NCBI RefSeq assembly: GCF_029867415.1 | Contig: NC_081181.1 | Coordinates: 123,571,042-123,635,041 of the forward strand | Direction of reading: 5' to 3' | Origin: Vicia villosa | Lineage: Eukaryota; Streptophyta; Magnoliopsida; Fabales; Fabaceae | Length of the DNA stretch: 64,000 bases | The notes under the pieces: generated by a model | Database searches by the model: none | What the model was told of the DNA's origin: nothing | Seen by the model: only the letters and a program-made list of their open reading frames with translations | Shown: positions 36,158 through 48,176 of the stretch, piece after piece | How positions within the stretch are numbered: position 1 is the first letter of the stretch | Layout of the letters: each line of letters begins with the position of its first letter | Position numbers and translations under genes: made by a program

Positions 36158-36560
36158 TATTGAATCTCCAACTTACTGCAACAACAACAAAAAATACAAA
36201 CACTATTCATTCCAATTAACAATTCAAACTACATTCATAATCAATCATCTAACATTCAAATCTCAATCTACCGTTCTAGCTATATACAATTTCACAAATC
36301 AACCAAAACAATAACTCTAACTTCAAATCATTCAAATCATTCAAATCATTCAAATCATTCAAATCCAGCTAATTTGATCTAATCGGAATAGAAAAACCAG
36401 TTTCCCGCTAAAACAGTTACGTGAAGTTTGTTACAGAAACTTTCTCGCATTGAAGAAAACGAAGAAGAGAATGAGAGAAAGATGTACCTGAATTACAAGA
36501 TCGAAGAATAGGTAGAAATTTAAGATCCAAATTCGAATTAGTGCGTGAAACGTGAAGTAT
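36158..36560 (-). other. RHD4 5'UTR with a leader intron
   Basis: On the minus strand a donor 'CAG|GTACAT' (exon end 36488) and an acceptor 'TTGTTGTTGCAG|TAAGTT' (near 36175-36177) suggest a leader intron of about 310 bp, leaving roughly 20 nt of leader before the first ATG. A 9-bp repeat (ttcaaatca, about five copies) lies within it at 36321-36366. The transcription start is not fixed; 36560 is an estimate. Confidence 0.55.
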
Positions 36561-36900
36561 GGGACTGCAACTACAAGGGAATAATAAAAAAGCTGTAGAA
36601 AGATATATTCATTTTTTTTTTTACTTTTTTATGGTAAGGGCGTGTTTGGGTGTTGCGTTGCGTAATAGAGACCAGCGATGAGTAATTAGGACAAAATCTC
36701 TTGTTCGAATTCGTGGTGTGCCAAATGCGGCTTTAGTGGAAAGTGATGGACCGGTTCCGCTTAAACGGTGCCGGGGCGAGTGTTTGTTGGTACACGTGGG
36801 GGTGGATTAGAGGTCTGTGAGACCGTAGCCTACTACTATGGAGAGCCTTATGACGTGGTCAATAGATGAGCAGCTATGGGATTGTATAATGACCGTTGGA
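36561..36900 (-). promoter_or_regulatory. RHD4 upstream region with G-box and ACGT elements
   Basis: A perfect G-box CACGTG lies at 36793-36798 and a TGACGTGG element at 36851-36858, about 240-300 bp upstream of the estimated leader. Such elements bind bZIP/bHLH factors in plants. Whether they act on this gene is inference from position only. Confidence 0.4.
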
Positions 36901-37267
36901 TCTAAATACTGAAGTTCAATTGACGGTCACAAATATGGTGGGGGTATTTTAAGTTTGGATGGATTAATCATTTTTAATGGTCAAGTTTAGATAGAATGGT
37001 ATTTTTTTCATGTTTTAAAATTAGTGTCGTTTTATATTATATTTTTGCAGTAAATTAAAAAATATAATAAAATTATAGTTTTACTAAATTAACACATTAT
37101 TAACATTTTAAGAATATTGTTTATTAATTAAAGATAAGATTTCATCAGTTTCTTAAAAGTGAATCTTTCAAATGACTCACATCATCACTATTTTTTTTGT
37201 AATGGATATGCACTAAAAATTTAAATTAGGTTAATATTATCATCTAATAAAAAATGAGAAAAAGGTT

Positions 37268-37428
37268 CATACACGGACAGTGTAAAATTATTTTACACTG
37301 TCAACCAATCACAACCTCGTATCAGAATAAATTCCACTTTAAATTAAAAATTCTTTTAATGACAAGGCACTTTGCTAGTTTTCTATTGGATGACAGTGTA
37401 AAATCATTTTACACTGTCAGTGCATATA
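37268..37428. mobile_element. palindromic MITE, copy A
   Basis: Both ends carry the same 27-bp palindrome (GACAGTGTAAAAT, one base, ATTTTACACTGTC) as part of about 40-bp terminal inverted repeats ending in 'ccaat'. Each arm therefore forms its own hairpin. The target duplication is not clear, so the superfamily is uncertain. A second copy lies 45 bp away. Confidence 0.7.
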
Positions 37429-37472
37429 AATTAAACTCATAAAAAATTATTAAATTATTGAGTCTAAAAGTA

Positions 37473-37630
37473 GTGCACTGACAGTGTAAACAAACTTTAC
37501 ACATACATCCAATCAAAATCCTTACACTTGCCATGTCATATTAATTTTTTTAAATTAAAATTGTGTTTTAATTGGATGCATGGTTGTGATTGGTTGACAG
37601 TGTAAAAATATTTTACACTGTCAGTGCATA
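37473..37630. mobile_element. palindromic MITE, copy B
   Basis: Same family as 37268-37428. The right arm has the intact palindrome and the left arm is partly degraded ('gacagtgtaaacaaactttacac'). Both ends carry 'tgcactgacagtg'. The two copies are separated by about 45 bp of AT-rich DNA. Confidence 0.7.
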
Positions 37631-37825
37631 TCCCTTTTTCTCTAAATTATTTTTAAATTTTATGTGTGATTTGACGAAATATTTGTTGCGGATTGGTTGT
37701 CATACATTAATAGTGCCTATCCCTTTTTCTTTTTCTTTATTTTTTATACAAAATACATTGGGTAGTTTTATCTTGCATGAATAGTGATATAATTGTCTTC
37801 ATTAACTTCACCTTCATTAAAAATA

Positions 37826-38119
37826 GGCAAAATATTTTTTTAGTCCCTTATGTTAACCTCGGAGTTCATTTTGATCCCTTAACTTTAGAAAGTGTCATAT
37901 TGGTCCCTTAACTCTTCAAAAGGTGTCATTTTAGTCCTTTTTGTCACATTAGAGACAGAAAAAATAAAAAAAAGATCGCTAAATCAGTCGCTAATATGAT
38001 AAAAATGACTCAAATGACACCTTTTGAAGAGTTAAGGGACCAATATGACACTTTTTAAAGTTAAGGGACCAAAATGAACCCCGAGGTTAACATAAGGGGC
38101 TAAAAAGGATATTTTGCCC
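37826..38119. mobile_element. MULE-type MITE (294 bp) with long TIRs
   Basis: Almost the whole element is an inverted repeat. Arms of more than 100 bp start GGCAAAATAT and contain 'agtcccttatgttaacctcgg' in the left arm and its near-complement on the right. A perfect 9-bp duplication TTAAAAATA flanks it (37817-37825 and 38120-38128), as for Mutator-like elements. A transcript would fold into a long hairpin. Confidence 0.9.
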
Positions 38120-38149
38120 TTAAAAATATTATAGAAACTAACATCTATA

Positions 38150-39527
38150 GCATATAGTTTTTGTCTTGCATGTATCACATTTCTATCATCGTTACTCTGT
38201 TTTTCCTCTTTGTAAGTATTGTCAATATGTTGGAAGCTCATTGTTGATGATGAAAACAGAAAAACAGAAGGAAAGAGCTGAGTCATAATGAGAAGTTTAA
38301 TTGTTTCATTGTATGAAGAATAGTAAGGGACTGCTATATATGCATACACTTGTTGTTAGAGTTAGTTGAACAAATAAGCATACCTAACTATACAACTAAC
38401 TATACTAGAAATATTTGGCTATACAAGACAAATACATAACTAATTGTACTACTATAACAAGTTTAAGCTAATACCCTCTACAGATGCTACAAAGTTGGAC
38501 TTGGTTAAGAAGACAAAGCTAGAAAATGCAGTGGTTTAGTGAATACATCGGCTAGTTGAGCTAGTTGAGGAGTAGTAGAAATAGATAGCAAATGAATGAG
38601 TTTTGATGGAAGTTTTTCTCGAATCACATAGCATTCTGGCTCTATGTGTTTGTTCATTTCATGAAAAGTAAGATTGTAAGTCAAGTAAATAGAAGATTTA
38701 TTGTCTCAAAAACAAAACTTGGATGAGAGAAACTAATTAAGAAATCTTTAAACAGATATTGAAGCCATTGTAACTCACATGTTAAGGATGCCAATGTCAG
38801 ATACACAACTTCAGTTAAGGATTTTGAAGATGTTTTTTTTTTGGATTTCCAACATAGAAGAGAAGGTCCAAGAATGACACAAAAACCAAGAGTTGACTTT
38901 CGTATCATGGCACCTGGCCCAATCTGAATCAACAAAACCATAAAGTTTCAAGGCACTAGAAGCTGAAAAATAGGATTCCTTTAAAGGGTAAAGATTTAAG
39001 ATACCTTAGAATTCTAGTTGCAGCCTAGTAAATATGGTAAGAGAGGATGGAAAACATATTGGCTTAAATGTTGAACAACATAAGAAATGCCAGACCTTGT
39101 GTTTGCCAAGTTGATCAACCTGCCAATCAACCTTCTATAAGAAGAATGATCCTCTAATGGTTGGCCATCTGTGGTAGACAACTTGAGAGTTTGATCAAAA
39201 GGTATAAAAGATGGTTTGGCTACAAGAAACTTTGTGTCCTCAAGAAGTTCAAGGGTGTATTTCCTCTTATTCAAAAAACGTATGTATTTGACTTATCAAT
39301 CTCAAAGCCCAAAAAAAATCTCAGTTGACCAAGATCCTTAATTTTAAACTCCTTATCCAAAATATGTTTGACAAAGTTGATTTTCTGAACTGAGTTCATA
39401 GCAAGAACTATATCATCAACATAAACTACCAAAGCAATGAAATTATCCCTGCTTGATTTGATATATAAGGAATGGTATGCCTATGATTGAGAATATACCA
39501 AAGAGATCAAAATAGAATAAATCTTAT
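38150..39527 (-). pseudogene. Ty1/copia element, 3' part (RT end, RNase H, LTR-like tail)
   Basis: Minus-strand frames give the end of copia RT (39274-39014, 'DHSSYRRLIGRLINLANTRS') and RNase H (38941-38681, 'RKSTLGFCVILGPSLLCWKS', 'TSSKSLTEVVYLTLA', 'CELQWLQYL'). A possible 3' LTR begins near 38480 (TGTAGAGGGT on the minus strand). Stops and frameshifts disrupt it. The RT N-terminal half continues at 45177 beyond the hAT insertion. Confidence 0.8.
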
Positions 39528-39819
39528 AATACCACTAGGCATGGCAATCGGGTGGGGATGGTTTGACCATTACCACCCTCGTCCCTCTCCAAGACCCAGT
39601 CGGAGGTAACAATTTATCCCCCGCGCCCACCCCAACAAGAATTGGGTTGCTCGCCCCGCCCACACCTGCATAATTTTTCAAAAAAAATATTTATTTATTT
39701 TCATAGCAATAAAAATCAATAATTAAATTAAATATTTGATCATTTTAAGAATAAAATGTACTTAAAGCATATGATATATGTACAAGATACAATGGATATC
39801 TAAATAGAGTTGAAAACCA

Positions 39820-40271
39820 AGTAAAACTACCCGGCCTAGCAGTTGAATATGCTGCGCGGTTGAGCATAACTCGGAGCACAAAAAGCATTTAATATTAGCT
39901 ATTGCAGCAAATAAAAAAACGCTTGGGGTTTACATCATTATGAGCTCACACCCGGTTTCATAAACGGGTAGTTATATAAAACATCATAACAAAACAACAA
40001 AAGGAATGAAAAGTTCTTTATTGATTATTAACGATAATTGTGCAAAATACAAAATCTTTGGCCTTAAAAGACTGCGACTTAGTCTCCATGGCTTGACCAT
40101 TCCCAAAATGGGAAGCATCTTTAGAAGAACGTTTAGACTCATTGGCAGTCCGGATAATGCTTTCTTTCTTTCTCCTCAAACTACATCGTTAAAAGGAGAG
40201 AAAGATCTTAGGGGCAGAAGTCCCCTAGCCTCCCCTTATATAAAAAGTTTGGGGAAAAGGCACAAGCATAT
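39820..40271. other. left part of an unclassified retroelement inside the hAT
   Basis: The sequence changes character at about 39820, with 'acccggcctag' and 'cacccggtttcataaacggg' words, and joins 43391-44930 once the Ogre-like LTR is removed. No coding domain is recognised. Confidence 0.4.
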
Positions 40272-43200
40272 TGTCATACCCCAAAATTTTCCCACCTCAT
40301 TTCATTCACAATGATTCAAAGCTCAAGAGTTTCATCAAGGCATTCTCCTAAACAAGGATCTCCTAAAACTAGGGTTTGGTACATTCATGAGGAAATTAAC
40401 AAAATAAAGGTCTCCAATGAGGTTTCCCATGGTTAATTATGTTTCAAGGCACCTCTATGTCAAAAGCCAAAGCCCAATTCCAAAGTTTACTCATTCAATG
40501 GCTCAGATGATCCACAGTCAACTGGTTTGACCTAAAAAGGTCAACCATAGTCAAAGCACAGTCAAAACCTCTGACTTTTGGTCAACATCAAGTATGGAAG
40601 AACATATTCATCATTTGATCAAAGGTTGATCATGATTCATCAATAGAAACTCAGAAATGAACAAATGCAAAAAGGTTCAAATTAGGGTTTCTTTAGGAGA
40701 AAGTCAACTCAACTTTGACTGGCCATAACTTTCACATGGAACATCAGAAATTCCTCACTCAAAGCCTATTTGGAAGGAAATTGGATTCTCTACAACTTTG
40801 GCTCTCACAAGCCAATGCCAGAAATGCTTCATTTGGAAGATATAGCATAAAAGATTATAGGTCCTTTTCAAAAGTCAACCGAAGACAGTGTTTTGTCAAA
40901 GGACATATCATCAAAATAAAATCTCCAAATGAAAAATATGTCCCAAAGTGGCTTATAGAGGATATCCTGATGTTTACAAAAAGTCCTAGAACTCCTTCAT
41001 AGCTTAAAAATTGAGGGAGATATGCTTTGTCAAAGTTGGGTAATCTTGGAGGTAAAATGTGAAATAAAAGAGGTTCAAATTGGAATTTTTTGCAAAAGGG
41101 CCTATCTTTTATGACTCAATCTTGGTCCACAAGCTATCCAAACCATGTGCCATGAATTATATCATTTTATTAATTTTTATACAATTTTTATTTCATTTAA
41201 AAATGATTTAAAGTGATATAATTGAAGGAAAAATAAAAAAAAATCGAATTAAAAGGTTCATATTGGCCAATTCCAATCACATTTATGGCAAATTGGCAGT
41301 GTAATTTCGTGGTATATTGATTGGAAAAAGATTGATACAAAATTGGACAAATATAGAAAGATCCCATTCAAATTTTAAATGAAAATTTCTCAAAGTTGCA
41401 AGATTGGATTCAAAGGGGTTGTGGACTATTTTGTTAACCTAAATTGTTCCCCTTTAAATATACAACACAAGCCAATGCATTAGGGGTTGGAATTTCTATT
41501 CAGAAGCACACGTATAAGAACAAGAAGTTTACCAAGAAACTCAAAATCGGTTTGTGCGAATTGGAAGGTTTCAACAAGATTTAATGCGTGCAAAAGCTTC
41601 CTCGAGGCATTCTGAAGGTGACTGGGTACTTGCATAGCATCAACACCCCCAGATTAACCTCCAATTAGCCAAGGTAGGGTGCTCAGAACTTTGAATCGAT
41701 TAACATGATGTGTGCATCCTCATAATGTTTTGATTGTATATTTTGATTTGTCTTAGTGTTATGAACGTTTCTGGGCGATTCTATTTGAGTTTGTGTGGTT
41801 TAAACAAGAATCACCATTAATAGACGAATTAGGGTTCTTGATTTCAAATTGGGGGTTTTCGTTAGAGGTAAAATTAAGATAAATCAAGAACATAATCAGG
41901 TTCGCATGATTGAAACGAGGAGAATAGGATATGTGCGAAAAATTTATGTGTGTCTGTGTGCAATTCGCTATTTTCCAGGTGTGTTTGCTACGAAGAGAAT
42001 CGTAGCAGATTCGTAGCTAATCCTACAGGTTTTTTACAGGTATGTTGGGGACGATGATGAGTTGTCATCTTATGATTCGTTAGTTTGAATTGCGCGCGCG
42101 TTTCATTCACTTCTGATTATTGTTTTTTATATATAATACTGGGTGCGTATATATAACGAATGGTTCGTTTGGTTAGATTGGCAAGGGAAAGGTTGAGTGA
42201 GCGAAGGGACGAGGGTTCGATCCCTCGCTCCCCTATTATTTTTTGTGACAAAGTTTGTTTAGTGATCCCATGTCATGCCTGCGTTGTTAGTTGTTGTGTA
42301 CCCTCAAGATCCAGCCATAGGATTTCCATTAACCTCAATCCAGCGCACCCAGATCTAGTCCTTATACCATGAGCCTTCAGGTCTGCCACACCAAATAAAA
42401 ACCTTAAACTAACTTATTTATTTTAATTAATTTAAATATTTTAGTTAATTCCTTTTAATATTTATTCATATAATAATGAATTATTTTCTTAAATAAATTA
42501 ATATATAATATGAATATTAAATTTTTAATTTATTGATTCGTTCCGATTAAATCCATTAATCGTGATGGGCAATAATCGATTTTCTTAAATACTTATTTAA
42601 TTAAAATAAAAAGTTTTATTTGGCTAAAGGATTTCAACCAATTTTATTGGTTGCGATGATTAGCCTATTTTTCCATTGAAACTCATTGTTATATATAATC
42701 GAATCAATCGATTACGAGGGATAATGATACAAATTAAATAATAAAATTTCTAAAAAATACTCTCATTTATTATTAGTGATAATTGAATCCATCAATTAAA
42801 ATTGGTAATAATACACTACTAATCTTTTAACTATGGTGATCAAATCTATTGATCATCGCGGTTAATAGTACATATTAAAACCAGGGTTGTACGCCCAAAT
42901 CTAAAACATTCAAACACTTCAAATCAAACTACGGATTTTCATCCTTTTCAATCAGGCAACTCAAAATGCCTTTCAAGGCACAATTTCTAAAACTACGATA
43001 GGCCATTCAAAAAGCCTTCAAACCATATCAAATCAAATTCTAATTCTAAGGGCGTACAACCCTTTCCCGAACTACGTTGACTCTGATTCTCCCTAAGGAG
43101 ATACGTAGGCACTTGGCAACAAGGCGAGTCCCCCTCCTCCAAATTCTAATCATGTTCAGATAATTAGCTTTTAACCCTATTTAACTTGTCCGTTACCTTT

Positions 43201-43390
43201 CTTTATGTTAGCCATAAACCTAACCTTATAGTGCAAACCTTAGGAAAGGGTTGAGGGTGCCTAACACCTTCCCTCGGCCTGAATATAGTATCTTATCCTG
43301 AATCTTTGTAATTGTGTAAAGGTTTCCTATTCGCCTTGGCAGAATAGGTGGCGACTCTAAAAGTCTTAATTTTTAGGGCAGGTTGCTACA
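40272..43390 (+). mobile_element. solo LTR, Ogre-like Ty3/gypsy (3.1 kb)
   Basis: It begins TGTCATACCCCAAAATTTT and ends GGCAGGTTGCTACA, i.e. TG...CA borders, with near-matching flanks CATAT (40267-40271) and CGTAT (43391-43395). The 3' part has the 'ggtgcctaacaccttccct' block typical, as I recall, of large legume gypsy LTRs. No coding adjoins it, so it is best read as a solo LTR left after recombination. A relative sits in reverse orientation at 46185-61898. The Ogre assignment is by resemblance. Confidence 0.65.
42160..42238 (+). other. tRNA-like segment within the Ogre-like LTR
   Basis: An A-box-like 'tagattggcaaggg' is followed by a B-box GGTTCGATCCC inside 'gagggttcgatccctcg', a good T-arm-like hairpin. 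The related LTR has a matching segment at 59829-59890, so the segment belongs to the LTR family. Not a functional tRNA on present evidence. Confidence 0.5.
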
Positions 43391-44935
43391 CGTATGTAAA
43401 AAGTGAAAACATTAAAAGCCTAAAGTGCACGAAAATCCAGTTTCAAACCGATTTAAGACTCGGATAATACGTGAATAAAAAGTCACAAAAGGCAAAGTTG
43501 ATCATTACAGAACCAGGAGGTTGAAAAACTATCACAATTGACCAAGGCCTATTTGACTACTAGAAACTCCAATCACATGAAATAACTATTCCAGTCACTA
43601 GGGGATATGAACCTGATCTCAATGGTTTGGGACTTATCATAATCACATACGAGTTGTGCTAACACAATGTCAACGGTTTGGGGCTTATTAAAGCCACATC
43701 CGAGTTGTGCAAACCCGACCACCACGACTTGGGGCTCATTAAAAATCATATAAACTACTTGTTGTCTTGTTGAAATTGATAAAGAACAGGAACTATCAAG
43801 AAATGTAAAGCATAATTTTCCCCGGGTACGTTCCAACTCGGACAAACAAGACTATGTCTTGCGCATCCAAACAGCAAATCTTGTGTTGAAATATTAACAA
43901 AGATAACAACTGATCAAATGTATAAGGCGCAAAGCCGGCTTGAATAAATTTAAAGGCAATAAAAATAACGCCAGGCTAGTTCATGATCGGGCACCAAAAG
44001 CCCTACAAACTCCGCGCCCAAGGGGCTTGGATACATGCACCTCAGATTATGTTTAAGTCGTGATATAGTACAAAACTAAAATCAAAGCAAGTAGTAAAAG
44101 CAAAATGAAAAAAGTACCCTAAACCAGACAAAATCCGTTAGGTAACTTAAAAAAATCCGCTTAAGGTTCATTAGCCTAGAGCTATGGACAAGAGGGCTCA
44201 TTAGCCGGTTAAAGTTAAAACCACGGACCTTTCATCTGCTCCTGACACATGTAATGGTCATAAATATCCGAGACCTTTATGGCCGTGCATATCTTCTCGT
44301 CAACGAGGATCCATACTCGGGGGGCTTGTTCCATACTCGGGAAATTTATGAAGACGCGGCTTATAGCGTGGAATACGTATATAGTCGAGCAATATGCCCT
44401 TCCCGACAAACATGTACAGCAGAGAATTGCACATAGTTAGAAGATGGGTACTTAACCGAAATCCGGTTATACATCCCATAAATCTTCGGGCCGAGTAATG
44501 TTAACCGACCGGGCATAGTTGTGGAACTCATTATGCAATCGTTACAAGCCAATATGGGTTATTACAAGCATTACAAACCATTAATGAGGCGGTTACAGGT
44601 TATTAATGGACGGTTACATGGCCATTAATCACGACTATTCAATATGAGCTAAGCCCTACATTATAAATAGGCCCCAAGATCTCAGAGATAGGATAATCTA
44701 GTCCATCCCTAAATAATGACTTACAAAGGGGCTCCCGTAAGAGGGATAAGCCAGACGCCATCTTGGAACGAAGTGCCTATCCAACTGCTTCCAAATCCCC
44801 AAAGTCATTCACAAAGCCATCCAGTTCCTAAGCTTCCCTCACCTCTGAGGGCAAGCTCCACTATACTAAGTTTTTACACAAGAACAATTATAATACTTGG
44901 CCATTTTCATTTAATTTGTATTTGAGAAAAATGAA
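43391..44935. other. right part of unclassified retroelement, LTR-like
   Basis: No coding. A three-copy imperfect repeat ('acggtttggggcttatta...gagttgtgc') covers 43617-43752, and a TATA-like 'attataaatagg' lies at about 44661. Promoter-like sequence and lack of ORFs suggest LTR or a large derivative of a retrotransposon. Confidence 0.4.
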
Positions 44936-45176
44936 CAATAATTATAATAAACTCGATATTTTAAGATTAAGTAAGGTTAATGGGTAACAAAGATATAAAA
45001 ATAAGAATAATAAACTAATGCTAATAGGTGGGTGTGGGGAGGGTACTAAAATCCCCTGCTCCGTAATTAAAAATCGGATTTTCTTTGCACCTGCCCCCAC
45101 CCCCAATTAAAACGGATTTTTTCGTTAGATTTAAGGGACAATCGGGTCTGATTTTTTTGTCATGCCTAAATACCAC

Positions 45177-45732
45177 AACCTAATTGTCTATTTTAAACCA
45201 TACAGTTATTTTTGAAGCTTACATACATGAAGGGATTTGGAGACTGAAAGGTCAATACGGAGGTTCATATATACTTCTTCATTCAAATCACCGTGGAGGG
45301 AAGCATTGTTAACATCTAAATGTTCCAAATTCCATCCTCTAATTGTAGCAGTAGATAATAACACTCTAACTATAGTAATCTTAGCTACAAGAGAAAATGT
45401 ATCAAAATGATCAATACCTTCCATTTAAGTGTAACCCTTAGCTACTAGCTTAGCCTTATACTTCTCAATAGAACCATTGACCTTATATTTGATTTTGTAG
45501 ACCCTTCAACAACCAATCTGAACCTTTCTAGGCGGTAGGTCAACTACAGTCCATGTTTGGTTTGCTGCAGAGCTTGCAATTCAACATGCATAACATGTTT
45601 CCACAGTCAAGCTTATTGGCTTATTGAAATATGTTGGGTTCAATATTTGAGGATATGGTGCAGAAAAAATGTTTATAGGCATCTACTGTAGTAAGCTTAC
45701 GTTAAATACTCATAATGACGAAGAGGGCATAT
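45177..45732 (-). pseudogene. Ty1/copia element, RT N-terminal half
   Basis: The minus-strand reading from about 45600 down to 45206 shows 'NQTWTVVDLPPRKVQIG', 'IEKYKAKLVAKGYT' and then '[19 protein letters not shown]' with '[18 protein letters not shown]', the start of copia reverse transcriptase. An in-frame stop lies between the blocks at about 45425. It joins 39527 once the hAT is removed. Confidence 0.85.
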
Positions 45733-45889
45733 GTTGGAACAAAATTGGTCAGTACTACATCCTTAAGATTTTGATGATAACAAGAACAATTGGGTATACT
45801 AGTTTATGTTCAAGTGTGCAGGACATGTGCGGGACCATATACTAAAACTTATGATACAAGTTAAATTCTGACACTAAATTTGAACATTT

Positions 45890-46085
45890 AAAGAAAAGCT
45901 TGAAGATCCTGAATCTTAAGAATCAGAACTTGAGCATCAGACTCTGAAGGAGGTCAACTTTTGAAGACTATGACTTTGAAGTAGGTCAACTTCTGAAGAC
46001 TCATACTTTGAAGACCAGACTTTGAAGAAGGTCAGCCTCTAAAGATCCAGACTTTGAAGATTCAGGCTTTAAAGCTAGTCAAATG
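45890..46085 (+). repeat. imperfect 'gactttgaaga' tandem array
   Basis: Repeated words 'actttgaaga', 'ggtcaactt' and 'ctgaagac' at irregular 25-35-bp spacing, probably a decayed minisatellite inside the LTR. Confidence 0.6.
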
Positions 46086-46573
46086 CAAGGATCAAAAAGG
46101 CTCTGAAAGGTCACTATCAAACTCCTAGGTCATTTTGTCTTCTTATGTTCAGGTGTAGAACCAATAAAAAATTTGCATGAATAGTGTAATACAGTGGGAG
46201 AACTGACTTTTATTTTCGCAAGCAAAATGTTATGGTGAGCAAGAGTCACCATCGACTTTTATTTTATCCAAGTAGGAAAGGTATAAAAGAACAGGAAAGA
46301 CTTTCTTTGAAAAGAGATTGAGTTCGGGGGGTAGGTTATGAAAAGGGAAGGTGTAAGCACCCTTTTCATCTGTAGTTATCTACGGGCTCTTAGTTGCTTA
46401 GCTCACTTGTTTGTTTGAAATGTTGAAAAGGTGTCGTGTGTGTTTAGAAAAACAATTTGATTTTGAGAATGTCTAAAAAGACAACGTTAGACAACGGGGT
46501 GTGAAAAGCCTTTGATTTGAATTGTTGTGAGCAAGCACTTAAGAGTTCCTACCCTAAGTTCGTAAGGTCTTTC

Positions 46574-48057
46574 TGATTAGTCACAGTTTTGCTATAATTC
46601 ATCAGTCATCTCGGTTAATTTTTGTGATGTTTGGTTACTAAATTAAGCCAATTGCAATAAAAATGTCATTGTTTTATAATTGTTTGGCCAATTGGTTTGA
46701 TTCCGAGACTACTGATCTTTGTGGGAAGATTTTGTGTGTTTTTGCAGGTAAAATGGCGAAGAAGTGAGTCGAGCATTATTCAGACGCAACTCCGGACATG
46801 TGTGAAAGTTAAAGAAAAAGACATTCTGCCCAAACGCATGTCCAAACGCGTCTCCAAGCCTCCAGGAAGCCAGAAAACCATGCTGCTGCCCATACGCGTC
46901 CCCAAACGCGTCCCACTCCAGAAGGGAGCAAAAAACATGAAAGTCCTGCTCACATGTGTCCCTGGACGCGTTTCTGCTTCCCACACGCGTGCCCAAACGC
47001 GTCCTTAAAGGCCAAAAATGCAATCTCTGGCCACATGCGTCCCTGGACGCGTTCCAACTGAAGAAAAAGCAAAGAAAAAGTCCCCTCTGGCCACACGCGT
47101 CCCTGGACGCGTCTCCCTGCTCCACACGCGTTTCCACACGCGTTTCTGCGTGATACCTTGGGCTTTAGTTGCAAAAAAGCCCAGAAAGAGAAATATAAAA
47201 AGAAGAAAACGCGTTTGGGAGAGGATTCGACGAATTTTTCAGAAAAAAATAGAGTTTAGAAGACTGGAGAACTCAGGATTGGCGGAAGTTTCATGATTGA
47301 AGACTACGACACGTCCAAAGATTGATTCATCCAAAGATTGCTGTAATGAACACTGTTTTTATTTTAGTTTTATTTTCTGTTATGAGTAGCTAAACCCCCA
47401 TTGCTAGGGGGGTGACTCTGATTTCAATTGTGATGAACATGTTGAATTGATGCAACAATAATATTAGTTTCTATTCAGTTGATTTGTTCTTTGTCTGATC
47501 GTAATGCTTTTCCCGTCAGAAAAACGGATTTTGATTTTGATAAGTGATTTTAACTGGACAGTAATTCGCTTGTTGACATGATTTAGAACATATGATAACT
47601 CATATCTCCTAGGACTAGGGATATCTTATTATGACCGGAATTCTTGTTATTTGAATACTTGATCTTACCGTAATTACCTATGGACATAGTAATTAGGTAG
47701 AGATGTCAAGAAAATCTTATTACTAAGGACTTAGAATGAGATACTCTAGAGAACCGGTAATTAACTGATGAACCTATGTTGTTGTATTAAGAAGATAAGT
47801 TTGTTACAAGAGAAATCATTCACCGAACCCCTAGCAATATGCTCATATCTGATAATTTGTGATTTATTCTTACCGTTTGTTTTAATATAATTTTAGTCAT
47901 TATTATACAACATCAAACCAAATCCACAAGTTCTTTTGTTTGATTGAATCATTATAGAACTTATATTGCCACAGCAATCCTTGAGATCGATACTTGGATA
48001 TTTTCCACTTTATGAACTACATCGGTAGAAAGTAGTACACTTGCTAATTTCCGATCA
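46574..48057 (+). repeat. Athila 5' LTR
   Basis: 1484 bp. It includes an array of paired ACGCGT words (46838-47145, plus one at 47208) and a stretch with 'aaacccccattgctagggggg'. Open frames on either strand here come from the repeat array and are not genes. Confidence 0.95.
46838..47145. repeat. ACGCGT array in 5' LTR
   Basis: Eleven ACGCGT palindromes in about 300 bp, mostly in pairs about 14-16 bp apart within 'cacacgcgtccctggacgcgt'-like units. Mutated copies (acgcatg, atgtgtc, atgcgtc) sit at the expected places. The same array is in the 3' LTR (57257-57573). Confidence 0.9.
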
Positions 48058-48063
48058 AGTTTT

Positions 48064-48081
48064 TGTCGCCGTTGACGGGGA
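48064..48081 (+). other. Athila primer-binding site
   Basis: 'tgtcgccgttgacgggga' lies six bases after the 5' LTR and differs at two positions from the usual Athila TGGCGCCGTTGCCGGGGA, which pairs with a tRNA 3' end (usually given as tRNA-Asp). Confidence 0.8.
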
Positions 48082-48176
48082 TTGCCAAAATATAAGTTAA
48101 ATAATAATTCAATTGAATTTTTGTTGCTCTGCAACTAAAATTATATTTTGTTTTTCTATTTGCTCATCACTAATAA

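Larger units (their letters stand above)
39536..45168. mobile_element. hAT-type element (5.6 kb with insertions) splitting a copia RT
   Basis: The ends TAGGCATGGCAA / TTGTCATGCCTA are inverted repeats with one mismatch in the first 12, flanked by a perfect 8-bp duplication AATACCAC (39528-39535 and 45169-45176). GC-rich 'gggtggggat' type arms follow on both sides. No transposase remains. The bulk is inserted retroelement DNA, including the Ogre-like LTR 40272-43390, so the original element was probably a short MITE. Confidence 0.88.

Noticed and set aside
40006..41002. Two open frames of 102 and 95 residues
   Set aside because: They straddle or lie within noncoding LTR sequence; no domain recognised and related LTR copy lacks them.
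46709..47137. Minus-strand 142-residue open frame rich in 'RLGTR/DACGQ' repeats
   Set aside because: It lies in the Athila LTR and arises from the ACGCGT array, which is open in several frames on both strands; the same frame recurs in the 3' LTR.
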